Of a stretch of 64,000 nt of DNA, positions 54,375-63,983 are shown one piece after another; position 1 is the stretch's first letter; the number at the start of each line of letters is the position of its first letter. Under the pieces are notes generated by a model. That model ran no database searches. It had not been told where the DNA came from and worked only from the letters and a program-made list of their open reading frames with translations. A program made the position numbers and the translations under genes. Location of the stretch: assembly GCA_951800685.1 (NCBI GenBank), contig CATOJY010000010.1, positions 29,141 through 93,140 of the forward strand. Direction: 5' to 3'. The stretch is from an uncultured Lachnospiraceae bacterium (GTDB lineage Bacteria > Bacillota > Clostridia > Lachnospirales > Lachnospiraceae).

Positions 54375-54884
54375 TTAAGCACGAACCTCGTCCACAGCCT
54401 TGCCACGGTTCTTAGCTACTTCTTCAGGAGTCTTTAACTGGCGCAGTCCCTCGATCGTAGCCAGTACGACGTTCTGTTTATTGTTAGAACCCAAAGATTT
54501 TGTACGGATATTCTTGATTCCTGCAAGTTCACATACCACACGTGCAGGACCGCCGGCGATGATACCAGTACCTTCTGGAGCTCTCTTTAAAAGAACAGAA
54601 GCGGAACCGAACTTACCGATGAAATCATGTGTAATACTATTCTTCTCATCCAGTGCAACCGGAACCAGATTCTTGATTGCATCTTCTTTACCTTTACGAA
54701 TTGCTTCAGGGATCTCGGTTGCTTTGCCTAAGCCTGCACCAACATGGCCGTTGCCGTCACCGACTACTACCAATGCCGTAAAACGCATGTTACGACCACC
54801 TTTAACAACCTTTGTAACACGTTTGATCGTTACTACTTTTTCAGTCAGTTCCAACTGACTTACATCAATGATTGTACGTCTCAT
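54375..54884 (-). CDS. rpsE: 30S ribosomal protein S5
   Basis: 169 aa. Double-stranded RNA-binding half with [20 protein letters not shown] and the C-terminal half with [19 protein letters not shown]. Helps decoding fidelity. GAAGGGGG lies upstream of the ATG; 20 bp after rplR. Confidence 0.97.
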   Translation of the reverse strand: MRRTIIDVSQLELTEKVVTIKRVTKVVKGGRNMRFTALVVVGDGNGHVGAGLGKATEIPEAIRKGKEDAIKNLVPVALDEKNSITHDFIGKFGSASVLLKRAPEGTGIIAGGPARVVCELAGIKNIRTKSLGSNNKQNVVLATIEGLRQLKTPEEVAKNRGKAVDEVRA

Positions 54885-54904
54885 GTGATTTTCTTTCCCC
54901 CTTC

Positions 54905-55273
54905 CTAGAATTCTAAGCCAGCTTCTCTGGCTGCATCAGCTAATGCTGCAATCTTACCCTGGTATATAAAGCCGCCTCTATCAAAGACAACTGTCTTAAT
55001 GCCTTTTTCAATTGCTCTCTTAGCGATTACTGTTCCCAAATATGCTGCCGCATCAACGTTATTGGTTTTTTCCAGCTCAGACTTCACGTCTTTCTCAAGA
55101 GTAGAAGCTGAAACTAAAGTATTTCCAACTGTATCGTCAATAATCTGAGCATACATATGATTATTGCTTCTAAACACAGAAAGGCGAGGTCTCTCAGCTG
55201 TGCCGCTGAAACGGTTACGCACTCTGTTGTGTTTTTTTACACGAACTTTTTGTCTTGATTCTTTCCTAACCAT
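54905..55273 (-). CDS. rplR: 50S ribosomal protein L18
   Basis: 122 aa. 5S rRNA binder; [20 protein letters not shown] and [20 protein letters not shown] are conserved blocks. GGAG precedes the ATG by 11 nt. 21 bp after rplF. Confidence 0.97.
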   Translation of the reverse strand: MVRKESRQKVRVKKHNRVRNRFSGTAERPRLSVFRSNNHMYAQIIDDTVGNTLVSASTLEKDVKSELEKTNNVDAAAYLGTVIAKRAIEKGIKTVVFDRGGFIYQGKIAALADAAREAGLEF

Positions 55274-55294
55274 TTTTACCCATGCTCCTTTCGA

Positions 55295-55837
55295 TTATTT
55301 CTTACCAGTCTTACCAACTTTACGTCTAATTGTCTCATCAGCATACTTGATACCCTTACCCTTATAAGGCTCCGGTCTTCTCTTGTCTCTGATCTCAGCC
55401 GCAAATTGACCAACTTTTTCTTTATCAATACCTTTAACGATGATTACATTCTGTCCTTCCATGACAGTCTCAATTCCCTCAGGATCTGTCATCTCTACCG
55501 GATGTGAGTACCCTAAGTTGAGAGTCAGAGTCTTTCCGGATTTGGATGCTCTGTAACCAACACCATTTACTTCTAGCTTCTTCTCATAACCTGACGTAAC
55601 ACCAACCACCATATTGTTGATCAATGTTCTGGTCAAACCATGGAATGATCTCATTTTCTTTAAATCATTAGGTCTGGATACTACTATCTGATCGCCTTCT
55701 ACTTTGATCTCCATCTCAGACGGAAGCACTCTCTCAAGTGTTCCCTTAGGACCTTTTACAGTCACTTTATTATTTTCTGCAACCTCCACAGTTACACCTG
55801 CGGGAATCGCGATTGGCATTCTTCCTATACGTGACAT
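55295..55837 (-). CDS. rplF: 50S ribosomal protein L6
   Basis: 180 aa with two repeated RNA-binding folds. [19 protein letters not shown] at the start and [20 protein letters not shown] near the C-terminus. AGGAGG precedes the ATG. It follows a 299-nt hairpin-rich spacer. Confidence 0.97.
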   Translation of the reverse strand: MSRIGRMPIAIPAGVTVEVAENNKVTVKGPKGTLERVLPSEMEIKVEGDQIVVSRPNDLKKMRSFHGLTRTLINNMVVGVTSGYEKKLEVNGVGYRASKSGKTLTLNLGYSHPVEMTDPEGIETVMEGQNVIIVKGIDKEKVGQFAAEIRDKRRPEPYKGKGIKYADETIRRKVGKTGKK

Positions 55838-56136
55838 GCCCGTACCTCCTGTTTTTGTTGTATGAAAAATTCATTTATTGTTACTATACCGTAAACTATC
55901 TTACTTAGGCAAAGTATCGTTTTTCTTAAGCGGTGTTTTACAGCCGCTTTAGAAATTTTTCGTCGTTTCTTTCCCGACTTTGCGAAGCAAACGTCGCAAG
56001 CGAAACCTAATATTTCTTAGGCAGCGTCTTTTGCTGGCTTAGAAATTCCTAGGGAGAATGCTTGCATTCTCCACAACAAAGCCATAGTGTTTCTTAGGCG
56101 GCGTTCCTTGACGCCTTAGAAACTCTCTTTGCTGTA
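55838..56136 (-). repeat. rpsH-rplF spacer with three copies of the supercluster hairpin plus others
   Basis: No gene in 299 nt. Repeat-hairpin copies: 55922-55955 (core AAGCGG/CCGCTT), 56013-56045 (imperfect, CAGC/GCTG core) and 56090-56122 (AGGCG/CGCCT), the last starting 14 nt after the rpsH stop. All share outer TTTCT and AGAAA arms. A separate perfect hairpin GGAGAATGC/GCATTCTCC lies at 56053-56072, and TTTGC-GAA-GCAAA at 55979-55991. Confidence 0.7.
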
Positions 56137-56538
56137 TTACCAGACAAACGCTAATACTTCGCCGCCAACCTGGAGTTCTCTCGCCTTCTTATCGGTCACA
56201 ACACCCTGGTTGGTAGAGATGATTGCGATACCAAGTCCACCCAGAACTTTCGGAAGTTCTTCCTTGCCTGCATATACACGAAGACCCGGCTTTGAAATTC
56301 TCTTGATACCGGAAATGATCTTATCATTCTTGTCTTCGCCGTATTTCAATGTGATATGAATCGTCTTAAAGCTGCCGTTGTCAATCACATCAAACTTCCT
56401 TATATATCCTTCGTCCAGAAGAATCTGCGCAATCGCCAGCTTCATCTTGGATGAGGGTACATCTACTGTATCATGTTTTGCAGTATTTGCATTACGGATT
56501 CTTGTAAGCATATCTGCAATAGGATCGCTCATTGTCAT
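56137..56538 (-). CDS. rpsH: 30S ribosomal protein S8
   Basis: 133 aa. [15 protein letters not shown] at the start and [20 protein letters not shown] at the C-terminal RNA-binding end. AGGAGG is 7 nt before the ATG at 56538. The gene is isolated by spacers of about 300 nt on both sides, unusual for this cluster. Confidence 0.97.
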   Translation of the reverse strand: MTMSDPIADMLTRIRNANTAKHDTVDVPSSKMKLAIAQILLDEGYIRKFDVIDNGSFKTIHITLKYGEDKNDKIISGIKRISKPGLRVYAGKEELPKVLGGLGIAIISTNQGVVTDKKARELQVGGEVLAFVW

Positions 56539-56859
56539 GATTTTTCCTCCTTAATATTATCCTCATTGCCTTCATAAACCCGGAAGAATGAAAGTGTTCA
56601 TTCCACCCACTCTGTCAAAATTCTCTTAGCTTTTCTGAGGCTGCACAGCAAACTCACAGACGAAACTTACTGTTTCTCAGGCGACGTCCTCTGGCACCTT
56701 AGAAAATCTCTCAGTTTTTTCGAAGCTGCACAGCAGACTCGCAGACGAAACTTACTGTTTCTCAGGCGGCGTTCTCTGGCGCCTTAGAAATTCTCGCAGA
56801 CGAAGTATAGTATTTCTTAGGCGGCGTTCTCTGGCGCCTTAGAAATTCTCTTCGTCTTA
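56539..56859 (-). repeat. rpsZ-rpsH spacer with three hairpin copies in a tandem array
   Basis: No gene in 321 nt. Hairpins at 56673-56705, 56758-56790 and 56813-56845; the last starts 14 nt after the S14 stop. All have TTTCT/AGAAA outer arms and AGGCG-type inner pairing. A GAATGAA/TTCATTC hairpin lies near 56586. The array is described separately. Confidence 0.7.
56621..56845 (-). repeat. Tandem array of about 85-nt units, third unit shortened
   Basis: Units 56621-56706 and 56707-56790 share GCTGCACAGCA, CAGACGAAACTTACTGTTTC and the hairpin; the third (56791-56845) keeps only GCAGACGAAGTATAGTATTT-like sequence and the hairpin. It arose by duplication inside an essential operon. Confidence 0.75.
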
Positions 56860-57045
56860 TTACCAGCTCGCCTTCTTTACACCGGGAATCTGACCTTTAT
56901 ATGCTAACTCACGGAAGCAAATTCTGCAAATTCCGTATTTTCTTAAATAAGCATGTGGACGACCACAAATTTTGCAACGATTATATTCTCTTGTGGAGAA
57001 CTTCGGTTTACGCTGCTGTTTGATCTTCATTGCTGTCTTAGCCAT
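56860..57045 (-). CDS. rpsZ: 30S ribosomal protein S14, type Z
   Basis: 61 aa zinc-binding S14: [20 protein letters not shown] gives C-x2-C-x12-C-x2-C. Placed between rplE and rpsH as in other Firmicutes. AGGAGG-type site before the ATG; 14 bp after rplE. Confidence 0.97.
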   Translation of the reverse strand: MAKTAMKIKQQRKPKFSTREYNRCKICGRPHAYLRKYGICRICFRELAYKGQIPGVKKASW

Positions 57046-57059
57046 GAATTTACCTCCTT

Positions 57060-57602
57060 TTATTTAGCAAATGGCATATTAAACAATCTCAACAACTCAC
57101 GGGCCTCTTCGTCAGTTTTCGCCGTGGTAACGAAGATAACGTCCATACCTCTCACCTTATCCACCTTATCATACTCGATCTCCGGGAAGATGATCTGCTC
57201 TTTGATACCAAGTGCATAATTGCCTCTTCCATCAAAAGAATTCGGATTCACACCTCTAAAGTCACGCACACGCGGAAGTGCCAGGTTTACGAGACGATCT
57301 AGGAATTCATACATCTTGTCACCGCGAAGCGTAGTCTTACATCCGATTGACTGTCCCTCTCTGATCTTGAAGTTAGCGACAGAATTCTTTGCTTTTGTAA
57401 CAACAGCTTTCTGACCGGTAATCGTTTCCATGTCATTTACAGCCATTTCCAAAACCTTGGCATTCTCCTTCGCTTCGCCAACACCCATGTTGACTACGAT
57501 CTTGTCAAGCTTCGGAACTTCCATAACATTTTTATATCCAAACTTTTTGATCATAGCATCTACGATCTCGTCTTTATACATCTCTTTCAGTCTACTACTC
57601 AA
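57060..57602 (-). CDS. rplE: 50S ribosomal protein L5, TTG start
   Basis: 180 aa 5S rRNA-binding protein; [20 protein letters not shown] and [20 protein letters not shown] are family blocks. The start is TTG at 57602, because GGAGG lies 9 nt upstream and the next ATG (codon 8) would be about 30 nt away. 24 bp after rplX. Confidence 0.96.
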   Translation of the reverse strand: MSSRLKEMYKDEIVDAMIKKFGYKNVMEVPKLDKIVVNMGVGEAKENAKVLEMAVNDMETITGQKAVVTKAKNSVANFKIREGQSIGCKTTLRGDKMYEFLDRLVNLALPRVRDFRGVNPNSFDGRGNYALGIKEQIIFPEIEYDKVDKVRGMDVIFVTTAKTDEEARELLRLFNMPFAK

Positions 57603-57626
57603 CGTTTTAGACCTCCTTTCTTAGAA

Positions 57627-57938
57627 TTAGTCAATGATGTCGCCTGTGGACTTTGCAAAACGAACCTTCTTGCCATTCTCAAACTTGAAGCCGATCCTGG
57701 TAGCTTTGCCTTTGTGAACGTACATCACATTGGAAGCATCGATAGCCGCTTCCTTCTGAACGATACCGCCATTCTGGTTTGCAGCTGAGGGCTTCTCATG
57801 CTTAGTGATCATATTAACACCTTCTACCAGAACCTTACCATTCTTTCTATCAACAGAAACAACCTTGCCTTCTTTGTCTTTATCTTTACCAGCGATCACC
57901 TTAATGGTATCGCCCTTTTTAATCTTAAATGTTGACAT
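57627..57938 (-). CDS. rplX: 50S ribosomal protein L24
   Basis: 103 aa with KOW motif ([20 protein letters not shown]) and the [20 protein letters not shown] block. Early 50S assembly initiator. 11 bp after rplN. Confidence 0.97.
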   Translation of the reverse strand: MSTFKIKKGDTIKVIAGKDKDKEGKVVSVDRKNGKVLVEGVNMITKHEKPSAANQNGGIVQKEAAIDASNVMYVHKGKATRIGFKFENGKKVRFAKSTGDIID

Positions 57939-57949
57939 ACCGGCACCTC

Positions 57950-58318
57950 CTATAATACTTCCGGAGCCAGTGAAACAATTTTCATAAACTGTTTATCACG
58001 AAGCTCTCTTGCTACTGGCCCAAAAATACGGGTTCCTCTTGGAGTCTTATCATCCTTGATGATGACAGCAGCATTTTCGTCAAATTTGATATAAGAACCG
58101 TCTTTACGGCGAGCGCCCTTAACACTGCGGACAACTACAGCTTTTACGACATCGCCTTTTTTTACAACGCCGCCTGGTGTTGCATCTTTGACCGTAGCAA
58201 CGATCACATCACCAATACGCGCATATCTTCTCGTAGAACCGCCTACAACTCTGATGCACAGGATTTCTTTCGCACCGGTATTGTCAGCGACCTTAAGTCT
58301 GCTTTCCTGTTGAATCAT
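57950..58318 (-). CDS. rplN: 50S ribosomal protein L14
   Basis: 122 aa, full length. [20 protein letters not shown] and the [18 protein letters not shown] end match the family. Contacts the 30S subunit at bridge B8. Preceded by a 163-nt spacer holding two repeat hairpins. Confidence 0.97.
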   Translation of the reverse strand: MIQQESRLKVADNTGAKEILCIRVVGGSTRRYARIGDVIVATVKDATPGGVVKKGDVVKAVVVRSVKGARRKDGSYIKFDENAAVIIKDDKTPRGTRIFGPVARELRDKQFMKIVSLAPEVL

Positions 58319-58481
58319 GCCAATTTCTCCTTCTTTACATATTCTCGCAACTATCCTATGACAAAGTTTTAGTTTTTCTTAGGCTGTGTTTTCCAGACGC
58401 CTTAGAAGAACTCTTTGTCCAACCAAACTTAGATTTTCTTAGGCGGCGCTTTCAGACGCCTTAGTAAATCTTTTGATTGTG
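58319..58481 (-). repeat. rpsQ-rplN spacer with two copies of the supercluster hairpin
   Basis: Copies at 58375-58408 (TTTCTTAGGC...GCCTTAGAAG) and 58435-58468 (AGGCG/CGCCT core, one arm TTAGTAAA). The second begins 13 nt after the rpsQ stop. Both are preceded by an ACTTAGATTTT-like or AGTTTTAGTTTT-like segment. Confidence 0.7.
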
Positions 58482-58736
58482 TTATTTTGCTCTCTCAACA
58501 ATCTCGACAAGTCTCCATCTCTTATCTTTAGATAAAGGTCTGGTCTCCATTACTTTCACGGTATCACCGATGTTGCACTCATTGTTCTCATCATGCGCTT
58601 TCAGTTTATATGTCTTTTTTACAATTTTCTTGTAGAGCGGATGCTTAACATGGTCTTCGATTGCTACAACAACTGTCTTGTCCATTTTATTACTGGTTAC
58701 TTTACCGATACGGGTTTTCCGCAAATTTCTTTCCAC
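58482..58736 (-). CDS. rpsQ: 30S ribosomal protein S17, GTG start
   Basis: 84 aa OB-fold protein; [20 protein letters not shown] and the [20 protein letters not shown] end. The start is GTG at 58736 with GGAG 8 nt upstream. It lies between two hairpin-rich spacers. Confidence 0.96.
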   Translation of the reverse strand: MERNLRKTRIGKVTSNKMDKTVVVAIEDHVKHPLYKKIVKKTYKLKAHDENNECNIGDTVKVMETRPLSKDKRWRLVEIVERAK

Positions 58737-58832
58737 GATTGCTTCTCCTTTCCTATGATTTCAGCAAGCTGAAAATGATTTCGACAAGCCGAAATCGTAA
58801 GAATTGCCTTCCAATTCTTACAGCATTGCTTT
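58737..58832 (-). repeat. rpmC-rpsQ spacer with three consecutive perfect stem-loops
   Basis: 58797-58821 GTAAGAATTG/CAATTCTTAC (10 bp, starting 11 nt after the rpmC stop), 58777-58796 GATTTCG/CGAAATC (7 bp) and 58759-58774 TTTCAGC/GCTGAAA (7 bp). They are almost back to back and fill the spacer. No T tract, so probably not termination. Confidence 0.75.
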
Positions 58833-59039
58833 CTAGTTTACTTTAGCCTTCTGCGTGATAACTGTTTGGATCCTGGCGATGTTTCTTCTAACATCTTTGA
58901 TCCTGGCTGTATTGTCCAACTGATTCGTTGCATTCTGGAATCTCAAATTGAAAAGTTCTTTCTTCGCATCAACCAACGCCTGCGCTAATTCTGCATCTGA
59001 TTTGTTCTTTAAATCTTCTACAAACTTATTAGTTTTCAT
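58833..59039 (-). CDS. rpmC: 50S ribosomal protein L29
   Basis: 68 aa two-helix protein near the tunnel exit. LRF-x-x-A-x-x-QL is present as [18 protein letters not shown]. The start at 59039 lies inside the end of rplP (11-nt overlap). Confidence 0.96.
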   Translation of the reverse strand: MKTNKFVEDLKNKSDAELAQALVDAKKELFNLRFQNATNQLDNTARIKDVRRNIARIQTVITQKAKVN

Positions 59040-59466
59040 TAGATACACCGCCTTCCAAGTCTGCTTTAGAAACAATTTTACATCTACATGGAAGCTTATG
59101 TGTTGCCAGACGTAACGCTTCTTTCGCGATCTCTTCAGATACTCCTGCGATCTCGAACATTACACGTCCGGGCTTAACAACCGCTACCCAGTATTCCAGG
59201 GTACCTTTACCGGAACCCATACGTGTTTCTGCTGGTTTTGCTGTTACAGGTTTGTCAGGGAAAATCTTGATCCAGACTTTACCGCCACGCTTGATATAAC
59301 GTGTCATAGCGATACGGGCTGCCTCAATCTGATTCGATTTGATCCAACATGGCTCTAATGCCACAATACCGTATTCACCATAAGTGATCGTGTTACCGCG
59401 GGAAGCTTTACCGCTCATAGAACCACGGAACTGTTTACGACGTTTTACTCTTTTAGGCATTAACAT
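59029..59466 (-). CDS. rplP: 50S ribosomal protein L16
   Basis: 145 aa. [20 protein letters not shown] at the start and the [20 protein letters not shown] block. The first ATG overlaps the rpsC stop (TAATG), with GGGAG 9 nt upstream, favouring it over the ATG two codons later. Confidence 0.97.
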   Translation of the reverse strand: MLMPKRVKRRKQFRGSMSGKASRGNTITYGEYGIVALEPCWIKSNQIEAARIAMTRYIKRGGKVWIKIFPDKPVTAKPAETRMGSGKGTLEYWVAVVKPGRVMFEIAGVSEEIAKEALRLATHKLPCRCKIVSKADLEGGVSNEN

Positions 59467-60122
59467 TATTTATCGCTCCCTTCCGCGTTAGATTTTGTAG
59501 GAAGTACCTCGCCTTTGTAAATCCATACTTTGACACCGAGTTTACCGTAAGTCGTATCGGCCTCTGCAAATCCATAGTCAATATCTGCTCTCAGAGTCTG
59601 AAGCGGGATCGTTCCCTCACTATAAAACTCTGTACGTGCAATATCTGCACCACCAAGACGCCCTGATACTGCCGCCTTAATACCAAGTGCACCTGCCTTC
59701 ATAGTTCTTCCCATGCAGGATTTCATAGCACGTCTGAAGGAAATACGGTTCTCCAACTGCTGTGCAATATTTTCCGCAACAAGCTGTGCATCTCTGTCAG
59801 GTCTCTTGATCTCTTTGATATCAACAAGTACTTTTTTATCTGTCAGTTTGGAAAGCTCTTTCTTCGTTACCTCGATCTCTGCGCCACCCTTACCAATGAC
59901 AACACCCGGTTTAGCAGTATAGATGATAACCTTTACTCTATCAGATGCTCTTTCGATCTCAATCTTGGAAATACCGGCACTGTACAATTTCTTCTTTAAA
60001 AATTTTCTGATGTTATAGTCCTCTACCAGAAAATCAGAAAACTCTGCATCAGCATACCATTTGGAATCCCAATCTTTAATAACACCGACTCTTAAGCCGT
60101 GTGGATTAACTTTCTGTCCCAT
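59466..60122 (-). CDS. rpsC: 30S ribosomal protein S3
   Basis: 218 aa. The KH domain has [17 protein letters not shown] near residue 75; the C-terminal S3 domain has [18 protein letters not shown]. Part of the mRNA entry channel. AAGGAG precedes the ATG. Confidence 0.97.
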   Translation of the reverse strand: MGQKVNPHGLRVGVIKDWDSKWYADAEFSDFLVEDYNIRKFLKKKLYSAGISKIEIERASDRVKVIIYTAKPGVVIGKGGAEIEVTKKELSKLTDKKVLVDIKEIKRPDRDAQLVAENIAQQLENRISFRRAMKSCMGRTMKAGALGIKAAVSGRLGGADIARTEFYSEGTIPLQTLRADIDYGFAEADTTYGKLGVKVWIYKGEVLPTKSNAEGSDK

Positions 60123-60146
60123 GTTGTTCTCCTTCCTAATATAATC

Positions 60147-60533
60147 CTATCTTTCATCAAGAACGACCGTGATGTGGCTCATTCTCTTTTCGATTCTGTA
60201 AGCTCTGCCCTGCGCTCTCGGTCTTACTCTCTTCATAGTCGGTCCCTTGTTTGCGTAACACTCAGCAACATAAAGGTTCTCCACATTCATACCGTTGTTG
60301 TTCTCTGCATTTGCAACCGCAGACTCCAACAGCTTCTTAATAATGCTTGATGCATATCTTGGATTATATTCCAGAATCGCAAGGGCTGTTGTCACATCTT
60401 TGCCCCTGATGGCATCCAATACGAAACACGCTTTCTGTACAGACACTCTTGCATAAGACAACTTAGCTGAAGGTCTTGTGTCTTTGTTCGCATTTCTTTC
60501 TCTTTTTATCTGGGATCTATGTCCTTTAGCCAT
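60147..60533 (-). CDS. rplV: 50S ribosomal protein L22
   Basis: 128 aa. The tunnel-lining beta hairpin is at the conserved KRVRPRAQGRAYRIEKRMSH segment. AGGAGG precedes the ATG. 21 bp after rpsS. Confidence 0.97.
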   Translation of the reverse strand: MAKGHRSQIKRERNANKDTRPSAKLSYARVSVQKACFVLDAIRGKDVTTALAILEYNPRYASSIIKKLLESAVANAENNNGMNVENLYVAECYANKGPTMKRVRPRAQGRAYRIEKRMSHITVVLDER

Positions 60534-60554
60534 AGCTAAAAACCTCCTTTCAAA

Positions 60555-60836
60555 TTAGCGAACCTTGGACTTTCTCTCGTCCTTATCATGTCCTCTATAA
60601 GTTCTGGTTGCTACAAACTCGCCAAGTTTATGTCCAACCATATCTTCTGTAACATATACCGGTACGTGCTTTCTTCCGTCATGAACAGCGAATGTGTGTC
60701 CTACGAAGGAAGGAAAAATTGTAGAACGGCGGGACCAAGTCTTAATAACCTGCTTCTGTCCCGACGCATTCAGTGCATCTACTTTCTTCAATAAGCTCGC
60801 ATCTGCAAATGGTCCTTTTTTCAGTGATCTAGCCAT
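60555..60836 (-). CDS. rpsS: 30S ribosomal protein S19
   Basis: 93 aa. [19 protein letters not shown] is the standard N-terminus; [20 protein letters not shown] near the end. AGGAGG supports the ATG at 60836 over a longer frame reaching back into the spacer. Confidence 0.97.
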   Translation of the reverse strand: MARSLKKGPFADASLLKKVDALNASGQKQVIKTWSRRSTIFPSFVGHTFAVHDGRKHVPVYVTEDMVGHKLGEFVATRTYRGHDKDERKSKVR

Positions 60837-60961
60837 TTCAAACCTCCTAATTTTCTCTCTGTTCTCACAATCTTTGGAAGAATTGCCAGGCAATTCTTCC
60901 AAACATGACTTAGATTTTCTTAGGTGCGGTTTCTCGCACCTTAGAAACTCTTCATGTTTTA
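60837..60961 (-). repeat. rplB-rpsS spacer with a repeat hairpin and a 12-bp hairpin
   Basis: Repeat copy 60916-60947 (inner AGGTGCG/CGCACCT, outer TTTCT/AGAAA) begins 14 nt after the rplB stop. A second hairpin GGAAGAATTGCC/GGCAATTCTTCC lies at 60876-60900; its AAGAATTG half resembles the one at 58797. Confidence 0.75.
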
Positions 60962-61804
60962 TTATTTGATCGCTCTTCCATCTCTTCTTCTCACGATCAG
61001 CTTGTTGGACGCTTTCTTCTTCTTACGTGTCTTCAAGCCGAGTGCGGGTTTACCCCAAGGAGTACTCGGTCCAGGACGGCCGATCGGCGCACGTCCTTCA
61101 CCACCACCATGCGGATGGTCGTTCGGGTTCATAACGGAACCGCGGACTGTTGGACGGATACCCATGTGACGCTTACGTCCTGCCTTACCAATCTTGATCA
61201 GGTTATGATCTACATTGCCGACTGTACCTATAGTTGCGCGGCACACAATCGGAACCATTCTCATCTCACCGGAAGGTAATCTCAATGTTGCATACTTGCC
61301 TTCCTTCGCCATAAGCTGTGCACTGTTACCTGCAGAACGAACCATCTGACCGCCCTTGCCAGGATATAATTCGATATTGTGAACCAGTGTACCTACAGGA
61401 ATCTCGGATAACGGTAAGCAGTTGCCCACTCTGACTTCTGCCCCAGGTCCGTTCATTACCTTCATGCCGTCTGTCAGTCCCTGCGGTGCAAGGATATATG
61501 CCTTTTCACCATCTTCATAGCAGATCAATGCGATATTCGCTGTTCTGTTCGGATCGTATTCAATACCGATCACCTTAGCCGGAATACCGTCCTTTGTTCT
61601 CTTGAAATCGATGTTTCTGTATAATCTTCTGCTTCCACCACCATGGTGTCTGACTGTGATCTTACCCTGATTGTTACGTCCTGCATTCTTCTTTAAAGAA
61701 GTACAGAGCGCTTTCTCAGGTGTTGACTTCGTAATCTCGGAAAAGTCAGAACCAGTCATGTTACGTCTGGAAGGTGTATATGGGTTATATGTCTTGATTC
61801 CCAT
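60962..61804 (-). CDS. rplB: 50S ribosomal protein L2
   Basis: 280 aa. Peptidyl-transferase-associated protein; [19 protein letters not shown] carries the conserved His. [17 protein letters not shown] is the N-terminus with AAAAGGAG upstream at 61804; a 20-codon upstream extension is unsupported. Confidence 0.97.
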   Translation of the reverse strand: MGIKTYNPYTPSRRNMTGSDFSEITKSTPEKALCTSLKKNAGRNNQGKITVRHHGGGSRRLYRNIDFKRTKDGIPAKVIGIEYDPNRTANIALICYEDGEKAYILAPQGLTDGMKVMNGPGAEVRVGNCLPLSEIPVGTLVHNIELYPGKGGQMVRSAGNSAQLMAKEGKYATLRLPSGEMRMVPIVCRATIGTVGNVDHNLIKIGKAGRKRHMGIRPTVRGSVMNPNDHPHGGGEGRAPIGRPGPSTPWGKPALGLKTRKKKKASNKLIVRRRDGRAIK

Positions 61805-61911
61805 GCTCTTTTCTCCTTTTCTTATCAGATTTTTGCGCGGTGTCTCATCACTCTGATCCCGCATACCTTATCTTTTCTTTACAGCCTGAAACGATAAATC
61901 TTCATACCTTA
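61805..61911 (-). repeat. rplW-rplB spacer with an 11-nt direct repeat
   Basis: CATACCTTATC occurs at 61862-61872 and 61903-61913, the second copy overlapping the end of rplW. No stem-loop of the repeat family is visible in this spacer. Confidence 0.5.
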
Positions 61912-62211
61912 TCAAAGGCCTGCAAAGATCTCAATATCCTTACTATCCTGTGTAAGCTGTACGATCGCTTTCTTGGTCTTAGCCGTCTTACCGTACACCA
62001 TACCACGTCTCTTGGTCTTGCCGTCCAGATTCATAGTGTTGACTTTCGCCACCTTTGTTCCTTCGAACATCTTCTCAACAGCTTCCTTGATCTGTGTCTT
62101 ATTCGCTTCCGGATGAACCAGGAAAGTATATTTCTTCTCGCTCATGCCAGCCATACTCTTCTCTGTGATAACCGGTTTGAGGATTACATCATAATATTGA
62201 ATCGCTGCCAT
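61912..62211 (-). CDS. rplW: 50S ribosomal protein L23
   Basis: 99 aa. Exit-tunnel protein docking trigger factor and [23 protein letters not shown] and [20 protein letters not shown]. Its ATG overlaps the rplD stop by one base. Confidence 0.97.
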   Translation of the reverse strand: MAAIQYYDVILKPVITEKSMAGMSEKKYTFLVHPEANKTQIKEAVEKMFEGTKVAKVNTMNLDGKTKRRGMVYGKTAKTKKAIVQLTQDSKDIEIFAGL

Positions 62212-62831
62212 TATGCATACACCTCCTCAATCTTTGCTACGGCATCCTTCGTGATCACCAATGTGTCACCTTTCAGGATATCATATACGTTGATATTCTC
62301 TGCTACTGCTGTAGATACTTTCGGAAGATTTCTTGCGGAACAGATCACGTTCGCGTCCTGCTCACCGATCACTACCATTGCCTTCTCTACTTTAAGGTTA
62401 TCCATAATCTCTTTGAACTTCTTCGTCTTGATCTCGTCCAGCTTAAGCTCGTCAAGAACAATTATCTTGTTCTCCTGTACTCTGCTGGTCAGAACAGACT
62501 TAAGGGCTACCCTCTTCTCCTTCTTATTCATCTTGAAAGAGTAATCTCTTGGAACGGGCGCAAATACAACACCGCCGCCTTTCCACTGGGGAGCTCTTGT
62601 AGATCCCTGTCTTGCGTGACCTGTTCCCTTCTGTCTCCAGGGCTTTCTGCCACCGCCAGACACTTCGGAACGAGTCTTCGCTTTCTGTGTTCCCTGACGC
62701 TTATTCGCGAGCATCTGAACAACTGCCATGTGTACAAGATGTTCATTGATCTCAACGCCAAATACCGCATCGTTCAAGTCCATCTTACCGACTTCTTTAC
62801 CTTCCATATTATAAACAGATACGTTTGCCAT
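62211..62831 (-). CDS. rplD: 50S ribosomal protein L4
   Basis: 206 aa. The tunnel loop contains [27 protein letters not shown] precedes the ATG. L4 autoregulates the S10 operon in E. coli; that mechanism is not established in Clostridia. Confidence 0.97.
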   Translation of the reverse strand: MANVSVYNMEGKEVGKMDLNDAVFGVEINEHLVHMAVVQMLANKRQGTQKAKTRSEVSGGGRKPWRQKGTGHARQGSTRAPQWKGGGVVFAPVPRDYSFKMNKKEKRVALKSVLTSRVQENKIIVLDELKLDEIKTKKFKEIMDNLKVEKAMVVIGEQDANVICSARNLPKVSTAVAENINVYDILKGDTLVITKDAVAKIEEVYA

Positions 62832-62866
62832 CTGAATGGTCCTCCTTTCATCTGTGACTCAGGTCA

Positions 62867-63550
62867 CTATTTCGCGCTCACCTTAGTTGTCTCTTTGATG
62901 GTTACTAAGGCTTTCCTCGGTCCTGGCACTGCGCCTTTGACAAGGATAAGATTCTTATCCGCATCAACCCTTACTACCGTAAGATTCTGGACTGTCACTC
63001 TCACACAGCCCATGTGGCCTGGCATACCTTTCCCCTTGAAGACTTTACTCGGAGAAGAACATGCGCCGTTGGAACCCTGATGGCGATGGAATTTGGAACC
63101 GTGAGTCATGGGGCCCCTGTGCTGTCCGTGTCTCTTGATGGCACCCTGGAATCCCTTACCTTTAGAGATTGCAGTCACATCAACACGGTCGCCTGCCTCA
63201 AAAATATCTGCCTTGATCTCGCTTCCAAGTGTATACTCTTCTGCATTGTCCAGCTTCAACTCTCTAACATATCTCTTGCTGGAAACGCCCGCCTTCTCGA
63301 AGTGGCCTTTCTGCGCTTTGTTAACACCATGTCTGTGGATCACTTCCTTCTTACCACTCTTGTCTTTGTTAACGGTCTTATCTTTCTTGTCCACAAAACC
63401 AACCTGTACAGCACTGTAACCGTCATTTTCCACAGTCTTAATCTGCGTAACCGCACAAGGGCCTGCCTGAAGTACGGTAACAGGTGTCAATGTTCCGTCT
63501 TCGTTGAAGATTTGAGTCATTCCGACTTTGGTTGCTAAGATAGCTTTCAT
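62867..63550 (-). CDS. rplC: 50S ribosomal protein L3
   Basis: 227 aa. [19 protein letters not shown] start; the [18 protein letters not shown] loop reaches the peptidyl-transferase centre. Two adjacent ATGs (63553 and 63550) are possible; the second gives the family start and 8-nt spacing from AAGGA. Confidence 0.97.
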   Translation of the reverse strand: MKAILATKVGMTQIFNEDGTLTPVTVLQAGPCAVTQIKTVENDGYSAVQVGFVDKKDKTVNKDKSGKKEVIHRHGVNKAQKGHFEKAGVSSKRYVRELKLDNAEEYTLGSEIKADIFEAGDRVDVTAISKGKGFQGAIKRHGQHRGPMTHGSKFHRHQGSNGACSSPSKVFKGKGMPGHMGCVRVTVQNLTVVRVDADKNLILVKGAVPGPRKALVTIKETTKVSAK

Positions 63551-63553
63551 CAT

Positions 63554-63665
63554 TTCTTTCCTTTACCTCCTGTTATTCTACAGCGGACCGGCGTCGATCA
63601 GCTTTCGCTTCTTCACACGAAGTTAATTGCGAAGCAATTTCCTTCCGGTCATACTAGTAGGGGTC
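63554..63665 (-). other. rpsJ-rplC spacer with nested hairpins
   Basis: GACCGG and CCGGTC about 60 nt apart enclose AATTGC-GAA-GCAATT and a CTTC/GAAG hairpin. It is longer than the usual spacer here. It could be a processing or regulatory structure between the first two S10-operon genes. Confidence 0.45.
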
Positions 63666-63983
63666 TTATTTGTTTTTCATCTTGATATCGATATAAACAC
63701 CTGCAGGCATCTCCAATCTCTGCAGCGCATCCACTGTCTTGGGTGTAGGTGTGATGATATCGATGAGTCTCTTGTGAGTCCTCTGCTCGAACTGTTCTCT
63801 GGAATCCTTGTACTTGTGAACCGCTCTAAGAATGGTCACCACTTCCTTCTTTGTCGGAAGCGGTACAGGTCCGCTCACCTGAGATCCGTTCTTCTTTACT
63901 GTCTCGATGATTTTTTTTGCAGATGCATCAACTAACTGATGATCATAGGCTTTAAGTGTAATTCTCATTACTTGACTTGCCAT
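63666..63983 (-). CDS. rpsJ: 30S ribosomal protein S10
   Basis: 105 aa. [20 protein letters not shown] and [20 protein letters not shown] are conserved; the thumb loop contacts S3 and S14 and, as NusE, joins antitermination. AGGAGG is just visible at the window end before the ATG. First gene of the S10 operon; its promoter is outside the window. Confidence 0.97.
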   Translation of the reverse strand: MASQVMRITLKAYDHQLVDASAKKIIETVKKNGSQVSGPVPLPTKKEVVTILRAVHKYKDSREQFEQRTHKRLIDIITPTPKTVDALQRLEMPAGVYIDIKMKNK

